Source: Luteibacter sp. UNCMF331Sha3.1 (GTDB taxonomy: Bacteria > Pseudomonadota > Gammaproteobacteria > Xanthomonadales > Rhodanobacteraceae). Taken from it: DNA of 64,000 nt. Below are positions 55,188 to 63,198 of this stretch, one piece after another. The stretch lies in NCBI RefSeq assembly GCF_900109915.1, contig NZ_FOBU01000002.1, forward strand, positions 1,505,170 through 1,569,169. Direction: 5' to 3'. The translations under genes were made by a program, and so were the position numbers. Position 1 is the first letter of the stretch. Each line of letters starts with the position of its first letter. The notes under the pieces are model-generated. The model was given only the letters and a program-made list of their open reading frames with translations, did no database searches and was not told the origin of the DNA.

Positions 55188-55802
55188 ATGACCTTCTGGC
55201 AAGCCGTCACGTCGTTGGGCGACAGCGCCTTGCTGCTGCCCGTCATCGTCTGGATGGCCGCATGCCAGTTCGCCGTCGCGCCGTATCGCCGCGACGGCTG
55301 GCGATGGATCGTCACGGCCGTGGCCTGTGGCGGCATGGTGTCGTTGTCCAAGCTGCTCTTCATGGCCTGGGGCGTCGCACCCGCCGGCATCGACTACACG
55401 GGATTCAGCGGCCACACAGCCCTCGCGATCACGGTCTGGACCGCCTTCGGCGCATTGGCCGGACGCGGCATGCGATGGCGCATTCTCCCCATCGCCGCTG
55501 GCGCCCTGCTGGGCATCGCCGTAGGTGCCTCGCGTCTCGCCCTCAAGGTGCACAGCCCGTCCGAAGTCTGGCTGGGCGCCCTGCTCGGCGCCATCGTCGC
55601 CGCATGGTTCGTCGTCGGCATGAGCAAGGCCGCACCCACCGACCGCCGCGCGACGGCATGGCGCCTCACCCTCCTCGGCGGCACGCTGGCCATCGGCCTC
55701 GTCTGCTACGGCCGGGTGTTCCCGTCGCAGCATCTGCTGCAGGACATCGCACTGTGGTTGAGCGGTCACGGGCAAGTGTTCACCCGCACACCCGCTCATT
55801 GA
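55188..55802 (+). CDS. PAP2 family phosphatase
   Basis: The 204-aa membrane protein has five to six helices. PAP2 motif 2 is F-S-G-H-T (DYTGFSGHTALA) and motif 3 is SRLALKVHSPSEVWLGALLG. Motif 1 is reduced to a lone Lys (SKLLFMAWG). Such enzymes dephosphorylate lipid diphosphates, and one next to an exopolysaccharide locus may recycle undecaprenyl pyrophosphate (inference). It is divergent from wzb, with 82 bp between starts. Confidence 0.85.
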   Translation: MTFWQAVTSLGDSALLLPVIVWMAACQFAVAPYRRDGWRWIVTAVACGGMVSLSKLLFMAWGVAPAGIDYTGFSGHTALAITVWTAFGALAGRGMRWRILPIAAGALLGIAVGASRLALKVHSPSEVWLGALLGAIVAAWFVVGMSKAAPTDRRATAWRLTLLGGTLAIGLVCYGRVFPSQHLLQDIALWLSGHGQVFTRTPAH

Positions 55803-55831
55803 GCCCGCTCGTTTAGGCAACCTCGCCGCGA

Positions 55832-55862
55832 GCACCCTTCGCGCGTCAGCGCGCTTCCCACA
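55832..55862 (-). repeat. single degenerate REP-like element
   Basis: Read on the minus strand this 31-nt stretch starts TGTGGGAAGCGCGCT and ends GAAGGGTGC. It aligns with one arm of the paired element at 10666-10734 with one inserted base and few mismatches. It lies 30 bp after the PAP2 stop. It appears to be a lone, non-paired copy. Confidence 0.6.
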
Positions 55863-55903
55863 AAAAAGATGCCGGCGCTCTGCCGCACGCAACCGTCCCT
55901 TTC

Positions 55904-55927
55904 CGGGGAGGCGTCGGCTCCCGTTTT
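55904..55927 (+). terminator. intrinsic-type terminator facing the PAP2 gene
   Basis: GGGAG-N7-CTCCC followed by G and TTTT forms a short hairpin with a U-tail on the plus strand, about 100 bp past the PAP2 stop. Bases 55907-55927 are nearly identical (20 of 21), in inverted orientation, to 55976-55996. Confidence 0.5.
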
Positions 55928-55975
55928 ATGAGCGTCTCCGCAGGGAGGCGAAGGCCGGACCAGGACTTAGCGAAG

Positions 55976-55996
55976 AAAACGGCAGCCGACGCCTCC
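55976..55996 (-). terminator. mirror-image copy of the previous element, facing marC
   Basis: Read on the minus strand, this is the same 21-bp unit (GGAGGCGTCGGCT, then GCCG and TTTT) with one change. It lies 49 bp past the marC stop, so each convergent gene meets its own inward-facing copy. The single change weakens the hairpin stem in this copy. Confidence 0.4.
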
Positions 55997-56044
55997 GCTC
56001 CGCCACGCGCATGGCGAAACGCGATGGCGAAGCCGAGCCGGAGG

Positions 56045-56698
56045 TTAAGGAGAAGCCGTCGGATGCAGATTCAGCAACTCCGACAACCCGGACCAGAGCA
56101 ACTGGACGCCGATGCAGAAGATGACGAAGGCCAGTAGTTGCAGGATGACCTGCGTGCGCTCCTTGCCGAGCTTGTGACTCAACGTGTCCGCGAAGCGCAT
56201 GCACAGATAGATGCTCACGGTGAGCACCGCCAGCGCGATGGCCGCCGCCACGATGTGGATCCAGCCCGCGCCCTCGCGCGGGGACCCCGTGCCGATGGCG
56301 ATGGCCACGGCGATCGCCCCCGGCCCCACCGTGATCGGTAGCGTCAGCGGATAGAACGACGGATCGCCCCGGTGCTTGTGCACGGTCGCCTCGTCCTCAT
56401 CGTCGTCGTCCTGTCCGTTGAGCATCCGCCAGCCCGCCGCCGCGATGACGATGCCGCCGGCGATGCGGAGGACGGGGATCGATACGCCGAAGAACGACAG
56501 CACATAGGCACCGACGAGAAGCGAGCCGATCAGCAGCACGAGGCTGTTGGTCGCCACGCGGCGGGCCAGGCGTGCCCGCTCGGCCGAGTCCGCGTGCGGC
56601 ACGATGCCGAGCGACAGCAGCGCGGAACCGGGCGGGTTCACGATGGGCAGCAGGCTGGCCAGGATCACGAGCGTGGCCTGACCGATTTCCATGAGCAT
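56045..56698 (-). CDS. MarC family integral membrane protein
   Basis: The 217-aa protein has six membrane helices in the MarC/NAAT pattern: ATLVILASLLPIVNPPGSAL with the N-P-x-G signature, IPVLRIAGGIVIAAAGWRML, a charged DDDDEDEATVHKHRG loop, and FYPLTLPITVGPGAIAVAIAIG with the second P-x-T-x-G-P-G. The physiological role is unclear. Start ATG 56698 or 56692 (MEIGQ) cannot be separated. It is divergent from the copper module. Confidence 0.9.
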   Translation of the reverse strand: MLMEIGQATLVILASLLPIVNPPGSALLSLGIVPHADSAERARLARRVATNSLVLLIGSLLVGAYVLSFFGVSIPVLRIAGGIVIAAAGWRMLNGQDDDDEDEATVHKHRGDPSFYPLTLPITVGPGAIAVAIAIGTGSPREGAGWIHIVAAAIALAVLTVSIYLCMRFADTLSHKLGKERTQVILQLLAFVIFCIGVQLLWSGLSELLNLHPTASP

Positions 56699-56920
56699 CG
56701 AAAGGGTATCCGTGAGAGGAGACGCTGCGCATCATCGCGGGCGCCGCCGGCCGGGTCTTTCGTATCCGCACCCCGTTTGTGGAATCGAACGGTGCAAGCC
56801 GCCCCCATGCCCGGCGTTCGAATCGGAAACGGACCCTGCGTACCGGAAAGACCGGGTTGCCCGGCGTGCGGACGATAGGTCCACCGGCCGGCACGGTCGG
56901 CCACTCCTCCAGGACACACC

Positions 56921-57205
56921 ATGAATGCCAAGACCTTTCTCGCCGGCGCGCTGCTCGGCGCCGTCCTTTCCGTGGGCTGCGCCGCCGTCGCCCAGGAACG
57001 CCCCTTCGTCGACATCGGCGATCGCCACGGGAACCTCCGCGACGCGCAGCAGCACATCGTTCAGGCCTGGGAAGCGGTGAACCGGGCCCAGGAAGCCAAC
57101 GACTCGCGCCTCGGCGGCCACGCCGGTCGCGCCAAGGAGCTCCTGAGCCAGGCCAACGAGGAGCTGCGCCTCGCCGCCGACGTCGCCAACGACCGCGGCC
57201 GCTGA
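56921..57205 (+). CDS. small exported helical protein, first gene of the copper module
   Basis: The 94-aa product has a signal peptide (MNAKTFLAGALLGAVLSVGCAAVAQ) and a mature part that is a likely helical hairpin (NLRDAQQHIVQAWEAVNRAQ and AGRAKELLSQANEELRLAAD). A Cys lies at residue 20 of the signal but without a clear lipobox. It ends 4 bp before the multicopper oxidase gene. I do not recognise a named family; small His-poor helical proteins of this type are often annotated as hypothetical. Confidence 0.75.
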   Translation: MNAKTFLAGALLGAVLSVGCAAVAQERPFVDIGDRHGNLRDAQQHIVQAWEAVNRAQEANDSRLGGHAGRAKELLSQANEELRLAADVANDRGR

Positions 57206-57209
57206 TGAC

Positions 57210-58778
57210 ATGATGGGCTCCGTCGGCAAGCGCCGCCTCGTGTCGGCGTTGAAGGACTGGCGCTGGTGCCTCGGGATCGTACTGGCCGCGTTCGCGGCCA
57301 ATACGATCGCCGCGATGCCGGCGGACGACGACCTGCGCGAGCCCCGCCAGTTCACCTATGGCGCCGACGGCGTCACCAACGTCACCCTCACCGCCGCCGA
57401 AACGAAGGTGATGGTGGGCGACACGCCGTATACGTCGCTCGTCTACAACGGCAGCTACGATGCCCCGCTGATCCGGTCGCGCCCGGGCGGAACGATCCGG
57501 TTGACGCTGGACAACCGCATGGACGAAATGACCAATCTGCACTTCCATGGCATGCAGGTATCGCCGCTGGACGACGGCGACAGTATCTTCCGCGACACCG
57601 GTCCCCACCAGACCGGGCAGTACGTGCTGACACTGCCGCCCGGACATTCGCCGGGCCCCTACTGGTACCACAGCCATTTCCACAAGGGCGCCGAGCGTCA
57701 GGTCTCCGGCGGCCTGTCGGGCCCGATCCTGGTGGACGGCCTGTTCGACCAGTTCCCCGAACTCCGCGGCGTGCGCGAGCGCAATCTCGTGCTGCGCAAT
57801 TTCCAGAAGACCTTCACCGGCCGCCTCGCCAGCGAGATCGTCACGGGGTCGCCGTCCATCCGCACGATCAACGGCCAGCGGGAGCCCGCTATCCGCATCC
57901 AGCCGGGCGAGACCCAGCTTTGGCACATCTACAACGTCGATGCGAACCAGTATTTCCGCATGCATCTCGCCGGCCTGCGTGTGCAGGTGATTTCCCAGGA
58001 TGCCGATACCACCGTCAAGGAAGTCGTCACCGACGAGATGCTCCTCGGACCCTCGGCCCGCATCAGCATCCTCGTCACCGGCCCCGCGCCCGGCCGCTAC
58101 CCACTCACCACGAGTGCCGCGAACACCGGCCCCGCCGGCGACACGTACCCGGCGGCGACGCTCGGCACGCTGGTTTCGTCGGGCGATACGGTACCCACGG
58201 TGCGCATCACCGGTGCGTATCCGCAGGTGCCCGACCTGCGACGGGTTACCGTGGCGGCGCATCGACGCTACGTCTTCCAGGACGCCGAGGACGATGCCAA
58301 CACGTTCTACATCAATGGGCGCCGTTTCGACCCGGGCCGCGTCGACACCACCGTGAAGCTCGGCGACGTCGAGGAATGGACCCTGTTCAATCCGAGTCAG
58401 GAGCTGCACCAGTTCCACATCCACCAGCTCGATTTCCAGGTGACGAAGATCAACGGCAAGCCGGTCGATTTCATCGGCTACCGGGACAACGTGTTCATAC
58501 CCGCGCTCGGCTCGATCACCTTGCTCGTACCGTTCACCGATCCGGTGATCCTCGGCAAGTTCGTCTACCACTGCCACATCATGGAGCACGAGGACGGGGG
58601 CATGATGCAGGTGGTCCAGGTGGTGCGCCCGGCCGATTACGCGCAGGCCGTGAAGCTCGAACCCCTCGGCGGCATCTACGGCGACAACCAGACCTGCGCC
58701 TACTTGCGCAACACCGGCCGCGATGCGATCGACGCCACGGCACCGGCGCCGGCGCGCACGCCGGGGAGCCCCCCATGA
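57210..58778 (+). CDS. multicopper oxidase
   Basis: The 522-aa product has an N-terminal hydrophobic signal (WRWCLGIVLAAFAANTIAA). All four copper-binding motifs are intact: H-F-H (111-113), H-S-H-F-H (154-158), H-Q-F-H-I-H (400-405) and HCHIMEH (His454, Cys455, His456, His460) with axial Met465. The trinuclear and type 1 sites are thus complete. It could oxidise Cu(I), Mn(II), Fe(II) or phenolics; the sequence does not decide. Start ATG 57210, or the next codon. It overlaps the following gene by 4 nt (ATGA). Confidence 0.92.
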   Translation: MMGSVGKRRLVSALKDWRWCLGIVLAAFAANTIAAMPADDDLREPRQFTYGADGVTNVTLTAAETKVMVGDTPYTSLVYNGSYDAPLIRSRPGGTIRLTLDNRMDEMTNLHFHGMQVSPLDDGDSIFRDTGPHQTGQYVLTLPPGHSPGPYWYHSHFHKGAERQVSGGLSGPILVDGLFDQFPELRGVRERNLVLRNFQKTFTGRLASEIVTGSPSIRTINGQREPAIRIQPGETQLWHIYNVDANQYFRMHLAGLRVQVISQDADTTVKEVVTDEMLLGPSARISILVTGPAPGRYPLTTSAANTGPAGDTYPAATLGTLVSSGDTVPTVRITGAYPQVPDLRRVTVAAHRRYVFQDAEDDANTFYINGRRFDPGRVDTTVKLGDVEEWTLFNPSQELHQFHIHQLDFQVTKINGKPVDFIGYRDNVFIPALGSITLLVPFTDPVILGKFVYHCHIMEHEDGGMMQVVQVVRPADYAQAVKLEPLGGIYGDNQTCAYLRNTGRDAIDATAPAPARTPGSPP

Positions 58779-59905
58779 CGCGCGGTGGCGCCCTGCTCGC
58801 CGCCGGCTGCGCGCTCTGCGCCTGCGGCGGCGCCGTCGCATCGACCGGTCGTTACCCGGGCTTCGGCATCGACTACGGTACGGCCATCCAGTACGACTTC
58901 AGCAGCCTTCGCGTCCCCACCGCCGGCGGTTCGGTAACGACGAACGGCTACTTCGACATCACCAACGACCTGCATTTCCGCTTCGACCCGAACAACGAAA
59001 TCTGGCTGAGCACGGAGATCAGTCCGGTCACCAGCGCGCGGCCCGGCCAGCGCCGCTGGTTGGGCGGCACGGGGCTCAACGTGGCCGACCTGCACTGGTA
59101 CCACCAGGGCGAGGTCGACACCTGGCGTGTCGGAAAGATCGACATCCCGTTCGGGCGCGCGCAGACCGCCGCGCCCGGTCTGTATACGTCGGACTTCGTC
59201 GCCCCCTACGCACTGGGTGGCATGATCGGCGCGACCTACGAGCGGCGATTCTCTTCCGACACGCTCGGCACGCTCGCACCAAGCGTGAGCGTCTACGCCG
59301 TCGACACGTCGGTGCTGAGCCGCGCGTTCCTGCGCCCCTCGGCGCAGGCGCGACGCAGCGACGGCGGCGCCGCCAACACCGGCAAGCCGAACAACGTGGC
59401 CGCGGTGCTGAACTGGCGCGCGCCGGCGGCCCTTCCCTATCTCGAAGTCCAGGTCGGTTTCATGGCGAACCAGAAGGGCGACGCGAACGCTGCCAATCCC
59501 ACCGCATCGAACGAACGACTCCGCACGGCTTCCGTGCGCTACCTCATCCCCATCGAACCCACCACGTTGCTCTCGCCGACACTCTCCGCACGCTACGTCG
59601 ATCTCGTGCCGTTCGTGGAATACGTGCGCGTCAGCAACGAGAACGGCGTGCCCGGTTACGACACGCACTACCTGACGACGTCACTGACCGTCGATACGGG
59701 TCGCTTCGCGTGGGGCCTCACGCATACGAACCGGCGGATCTCGCCCGTCGGCACGCCGACCAGCAACGAATACCTCACCGAGGCGAGCGTGGTGTACCAC
59801 CTCACCGGGTTGATCGACCTTGGCCTGTCCGGCGGTCGCTCCCGTCAGGGCGGGCAGACCTCCAACGTCGCGGGCGTGCAGATCGTGCTCAACGGAGCCT
59901 TCTGA
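58775..59905 (+). CDS. putative outer-membrane beta-barrel protein of the copper module
   Basis: The product has 376 aa from ATG 58775 in an ATGA overlap with the oxidase gene. It has a signal peptide and, from FGIDYGTAIQYDFSSLRV onward, alternating beta-strands and a C-terminal Phe (VQIVLNGAF), as in outer-membrane proteins. Strand patterns such as IWLSTEISPV and YLIPIEPTTLLSPTLSARYVDL support a porin-like barrel of about 16 strands. No named family is recognised. Its context suggests passage of the oxidase substrate or a metal. Confidence 0.72.
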   Translation: MTRGGALLAAGCALCACGGAVASTGRYPGFGIDYGTAIQYDFSSLRVPTAGGSVTTNGYFDITNDLHFRFDPNNEIWLSTEISPVTSARPGQRRWLGGTGLNVADLHWYHQGEVDTWRVGKIDIPFGRAQTAAPGLYTSDFVAPYALGGMIGATYERRFSSDTLGTLAPSVSVYAVDTSVLSRAFLRPSAQARRSDGGAANTGKPNNVAAVLNWRAPAALPYLEVQVGFMANQKGDANAANPTASNERLRTASVRYLIPIEPTTLLSPTLSARYVDLVPFVEYVRVSNENGVPGYDTHYLTTSLTVDTGRFAWGLTHTNRRISPVGTPTSNEYLTEASVVYHLTGLIDLGLSGGRSRQGGQTSNVAGVQIVLNGAF

Positions 59906-60456
59906 TGACTCGCTGGCTTTACATGGGGATGTTCATCGTCGTGCCCCTCACCGCATACGCTGCCACGTCCGGGGTCGGCGGCCCGTTCCAGCTGGTCGAC
60001 CAGGACGGCCATACCGTCACGGACCGTAGCTTTCGCGGGCGGCCGCTGCTGATGTATTTCGGTTACACGTCGTGCCCGGACATCTGTCCGGTCGACGTCG
60101 CGAAGATCGCGCAGGTCGCCCGGTCGGTGCGCACGAAGACGGGCATCGACGTGACACCCGTGTTCGTGACCGTCGACCCGGCAAGGGACAACAGTGCACG
60201 CATGAAGGCCTACGTACGGGCGTTCGGGTCGAATGTGGTGGGGCTGACGGGATCCGACGCTCAGATCGTACAAGTCACCGACGCGTACCACGTGTATTTC
60301 AGCAAGGTACCGGTGGCCGGCGGTTACATGATGGATCACTCGACCGTGCTGTACCTCGTCGGACCGGAAGGAAACCTGCTCGACCATTACGGCCGCAAGC
60401 TGTCCGAAGACGACATCGCGGCGCGTGTGGCGGACACCCTCCAGGCGCAGCGTTAG
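59905..60456 (+). CDS. SCO1/SenC family copper-binding protein
   Basis: The product has 183 aa from ATG 59905, whose first base is the last base of the previous stop. A hydrophobic N-terminus exports it. The thioredoxin fold carries the copper site C-P-D-I-C (Cys57, Cys61) in FGYTSCPDICPVD, and the distal ligand His145 (YMMDHSTVLYLV). SCO proteins deliver copper or reduce copper sites. Here it may load the upstream multicopper oxidase rather than cytochrome oxidase (inference from the operon). Confidence 0.92.
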   Translation: MTRWLYMGMFIVVPLTAYAATSGVGGPFQLVDQDGHTVTDRSFRGRPLLMYFGYTSCPDICPVDVAKIAQVARSVRTKTGIDVTPVFVTVDPARDNSARMKAYVRAFGSNVVGLTGSDAQIVQVTDAYHVYFSKVPVAGGYMMDHSTVLYLVGPEGNLLDHYGRKLSEDDIAARVADTLQAQR

Positions 60457-60489
60457 CGCCCGACTTCCGCCGGCGACGCCGGCCAACCC

Positions 60490-60505
60490 AAGAAGGAGAT
60501 TTACC
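60490..60505 (+). promoter_or_regulatory. unusually strong ribosome binding site
   Basis: AAGAAGGAGATTTACC directly precedes ATG 60506. It has an ideal AAGGAG core and spacing, and is one base from the first part of the phage T7 gene 10 leader. It implies high translation of the small EF-hand protein. Confidence 0.75.
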
Positions 60506-60802
60506 ATGCTGCCCAGGTCACATCGTTTCCTCCTCGTCGCCGTCGCCGTTGCGGGTTCGGCGTTCTTCAGCCAGGTCGTCATGGCGGACGGAGGCAAGGA
60601 TTACCCGCCCTTCGCGAAGCTCGCGACCAAGACCGAAGCGGGCGACATGCGCATCAATCGCGATGCCATCACTCCCGCGCTCGAGAAGAAATATCCCCGG
60701 CTCGAAGGGCTCAAGTCGCATTGGGAAGACGCCGACATCGACCACGATCGCGTGCTGAACAAGAAGGAGTACGAAGACTACGTTTCGGTGTCCCACGGCT
60801 GA
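60506..60802 (+). CDS. small exported EF-hand protein
   Basis: The product has 98 aa from ATG 60506 after a very strong ribosome site; a longer frame from 60425 overlaps the SCO gene and is rejected. A signal peptide spans residues 1-27 (LLVAVAVAGSAFFSQVVMA). A canonical 12-residue calcium loop lies at 77-88: Asp77, Asp79, Asp81 and Glu88 in DIDHDRVLNKKE. Earlier residues (DMRINRDAI) may be a degenerate partner hand. It lies 49 bp after the SCO gene and probably belongs to the same module as a periplasmic metal-binding protein. Confidence 0.82.
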   Translation: MLPRSHRFLLVAVAVAGSAFFSQVVMADGGKDYPPFAKLATKTEAGDMRINRDAITPALEKKYPRLEGLKSHWEDADIDHDRVLNKKEYEDYVSVSHG

Positions 60803-60887
60803 CGCTCCGGAGGGAGACATCCAGCGCCCGGACGGCTTCCCGCCGGTCGCTGGATGCCTTCCGGACGCCTCGCCATCCGCATTCGTC

Positions 60888-61265
60888 ATGAGCCCATCGT
60901 CGATCGCCCTGGCCGGACTCCATTCGGCCGTGCTCGATTACCGCGCCCATCGCTCGGATCTGGGGGCGCTCTTCGCGACGGTGCTTGCCAGTCAGGGCCT
61001 GATCCTCGTCGAAGGCACGTCCGCCCTGGACGCCCGCCCCCTCGTTTCCCTGCGCTCCGGCCGAACGTGTCTCGTCCTCTTTTCCACCGAGCCGCTCGCC
61101 TGTCGGTATGCCGCCGCCCATCCGTCGCACCACCCGTGGCTGACGGACCTCTGGTGGCTCGTCGCGGGCATGCCTTCCCACTGGGGCATGGACATCAACC
61201 CGGCCGGTCCCCGCGTATGCATCGACGCATCCGCATGGCACGCTTTACGCATGGATATCCATTGA
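60888..61265 (+). CDS. SseB N-terminal-domain-like protein
   Basis: This 125-aa soluble protein has no signal. LVSLRSGRTCLVLFSTEPLACRYAAAHPS followed by WWLVAGMPSHWGMDINPAGPRVCIDASAW resembles the SseB N-terminal domain, where a P-L-F-T/S segment and an N-P segment are typical. SseB modulates serine sensitivity in Escherichia coli, and the molecular role is unclear. No Shine-Dalgarno sequence is obvious. The family call is by pattern only. Confidence 0.6.
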   Translation: MSPSSIALAGLHSAVLDYRAHRSDLGALFATVLASQGLILVEGTSALDARPLVSLRSGRTCLVLFSTEPLACRYAAAHPSHHPWLTDLWWLVAGMPSHWGMDINPAGPRVCIDASAWHALRMDIH

Positions 61266-61374
61266 CGGCCCGAGTGGCGTAAGTTATCGCGGAAGCCACC
61301 GGAAACGCGCCATGTCGCCAGGGGGAAGGCGTGGCACAGGGGATCTTGCGACCCACCGTCGGGAGGGAGCCGTC

Positions 61375-62298
61375 GTGTCGATGCCGATGTTTGCAGGGCC
61401 GGACGATTTACGGGAGGCAGGCCGCACGGAACGCGCGTACGAAAAGGCCATCCACCCCATCGTGTACCGGGAACTGGCCTGGCGCGAACCGATACCCTCG
61501 ACGCGCTGCGACGATCGCGTCGTCGCGTCCCGCTGGACCTCGCCGCCCCGGGATGACCTCCACGCCATCACGCCTGGCGACAGCCACGTCGTGGCGATCT
61601 TCCTCCGGGCGACGCGCGGCACGATCCGCGTGGATGGACAATCGCTATCCGACGGGGTGATTCCGGCAGGCAGCGTGGTCGTCACCGCGCCCGGCCAGGC
61701 TATCCATGCGACGTTCGGCGAGCCTATCGACTGCCTGCATCTGCGCATGGTCGATGCCTTCGTCGCGGAACACGGGCCGATCGACGCGGCACCGCTGACG
61801 GGTGTGTATCGCGACGATGCGATCGAGAAGCTGGCACGAGCCCTGCTGGCGGCACACGACACGGGCTGTCGCGTCCTGAGCGCCGAGTCGTTGGGGCGTC
61901 CCATCGCATCGCGCCTGTTCCATTTGCGCATGTCGGGGGCACAGCGCATGCATGCCACCCCCCGGATCACGATCCAGGGCTGGCGACTGGCACGTGTCAC
62001 CGACTACGTCGGGGCGAACCTGGACAAACCGATCACGCTCGCCGACATCGCGCGTGCCGCCGGACTGTCACCGATGCACTTCGCCGCTCAATTCCGGGCG
62101 GCAACGGGACACAAACCACACGAGTACCTGCAACTTCGACGGATCGAGCGCGCAAAGGAACTGCTCGACCGCGGACATCTCTCGCTGATCGAAATCGCCC
62201 TCGAAACCGGGTTCCGGACGCAGGCCCACTTCACCACCGTATTCAAGCGCTTCGCGGGAAGCACACCGCACTCGTGGCGTGAGCGCGAGCGCCACTGA
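61375..62298 (+). CDS. AraC family transcriptional regulator
   Basis: The product has 307 aa from GTG 61375, chosen because GGGAGGGAG ends six bases before it; an ATG two codons on is the alternative. The N-terminal half is a cupin-like effector domain (TRGTIRVDGQSLSDGVIPAG). The C-terminal double HTH (about 205-305) has ITLADIARAAGLSPMHFAAQF and the signature SLIEIALETGFRTQAHFTTVFKRFAGSTP. The target is unknown. It is convergent with the small gene at 62308, with 9 bp between the stops. Confidence 0.92.
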   Translation: MSMPMFAGPDDLREAGRTERAYEKAIHPIVYRELAWREPIPSTRCDDRVVASRWTSPPRDDLHAITPGDSHVVAIFLRATRGTIRVDGQSLSDGVIPAGSVVVTAPGQAIHATFGEPIDCLHLRMVDAFVAEHGPIDAAPLTGVYRDDAIEKLARALLAAHDTGCRVLSAESLGRPIASRLFHLRMSGAQRMHATPRITIQGWRLARVTDYVGANLDKPITLADIARAAGLSPMHFAAQFRAATGHKPHEYLQLRRIERAKELLDRGHLSLIEIALETGFRTQAHFTTVFKRFAGSTPHSWRERERH

Positions 62299-62307
62299 TC
62301 CGGGAGA

Positions 62308-62616
62308 CTATTTCTTCGACTTCAAAGGGTCGGCGGCAGCGGGAATGCCGCCCGCGTTATCGGTACCCTGACCGGGCGGCGGGGTGACGGTGGGCGTGCC
62401 ATACGCGTCGCGCGGTCGCGGATCCGGTTCTCGCTTCGAATTCATGCCGTCGTCCATGTGCTCCTTACCGGCCCGCTCTTTCGATCGTCGGGTCTCGCGC
62501 ACGTTCTGCGGCTTGCCACCGTTGACCGACTGCGTATCGTCGTTCGTCGGCGCCGTCCGGTCTTGCATGACGGGTGAGCCACCCGTGCCGAGCAGGAACA
62601 TCATGGTCAGGATCAT
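62308..62616 (-). CDS. small hydrophilic protein of unknown function
   Basis: The 102-aa product has an ideal ribosome site (GGAGGTG six bases before ATG 62616), so it is probably a real gene. After a short hydrophobic start (MILTMMFLLGTGG) it is charged and Pro/Gly-rich (RRSKERAGKEHMDDGMNSKR; TPTVTPPPGQGTDNAGG) and likely disordered. I recognise no family. It lies 55 bp downstream of the DUF3247 gene on the same strand. Confidence 0.65.
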   Translation of the reverse strand: MILTMMFLLGTGGSPVMQDRTAPTNDDTQSVNGGKPQNVRETRRSKERAGKEHMDDGMNSKREPDPRPRDAYGTPTVTPPPGQGTDNAGGIPAAADPLKSKK

Positions 62617-62671
62617 GGGTCACCTCCAGCGGTGAGCATGCTCGCGCCACCGTGAGCGCAACGTGGCGGTA

Positions 62672-62980
62672 TCACGCGCGGGACGAACCCTTGGTCACCG
62701 AATCCAGGTGGTCGACCCGGGTGATTTCGTCGAGCCAGACGAGCTCGGTCCAGCCCGGCCTCCCGGGATCTTCCAGCTTCACGACTCCATTGGTGCCCTC
62801 GTTGTCGGCGGCGTCGCGGAACGCCTGCACGGTGGGCGTCACCGTGACGACCCCTTCGATGGCGCCCCTGTCGCATGTATGCACCCGCACGCGCGCATTG
62901 ACGGGGAGCTCCGTGACCCGACGTTCGAGCCGCGCAAGATCGGTGGCTTCCGTATAGACCTTCCCGGCGATGCGTCCCAT
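62672..62980 (-). CDS. DUF3247 family protein
   Basis: The 102-aa product starts GRIAGKVYTEATDLARLERRV and continues VRVHTCDRGAIEGVVTVTPTVQAFRD and NEGTNGVVKLEDP, the pattern of DUF3247, a small beta-rich family known mainly from Xanthomonadales. ATG 62980 follows GGGAG. The function is unknown; an Sm-like fold is a possibility. It is divergent from the manganese catalase gene. Confidence 0.82.
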   Translation of the reverse strand: MGRIAGKVYTEATDLARLERRVTELPVNARVRVHTCDRGAIEGVVTVTPTVQAFRDAADNEGTNGVVKLEDPGRPGWTELVWLDEITRVDHLDSVTKGSSRA

Positions 62981-63198
62981 GGCTGTCTCCCGTTGTCCGA
63001 AAGCGGAAGCATGGAGGCACGCCCGTCACGCCGGCACCGTCGATCCGTGAAGACGGGCCTTACGCCCAGGCGTGCCAATCCATGGAACGCATGGCCCTTC
63101 ACCTGAGTGCACGGCCGATCACGCACGGTGTTCCCGCTATCCACGCCGCGCGGCCGACCATGCGATCTCCAGCCACGCCAGCCCGGAGCTGACCTCGC

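Noticed and set aside
55928-56137. 69-codon frame between PAP2 and marC
   Set aside because: It starts inside the inverted-repeat pair, has no ribosome site and runs into the end of marC.
62981-63198. Gap between DUF3247 and manganese catalase genes as a possible OxyR or other operator region
   Set aside because: No clear inverted repeat or promoter boxes could be recognised by eye.
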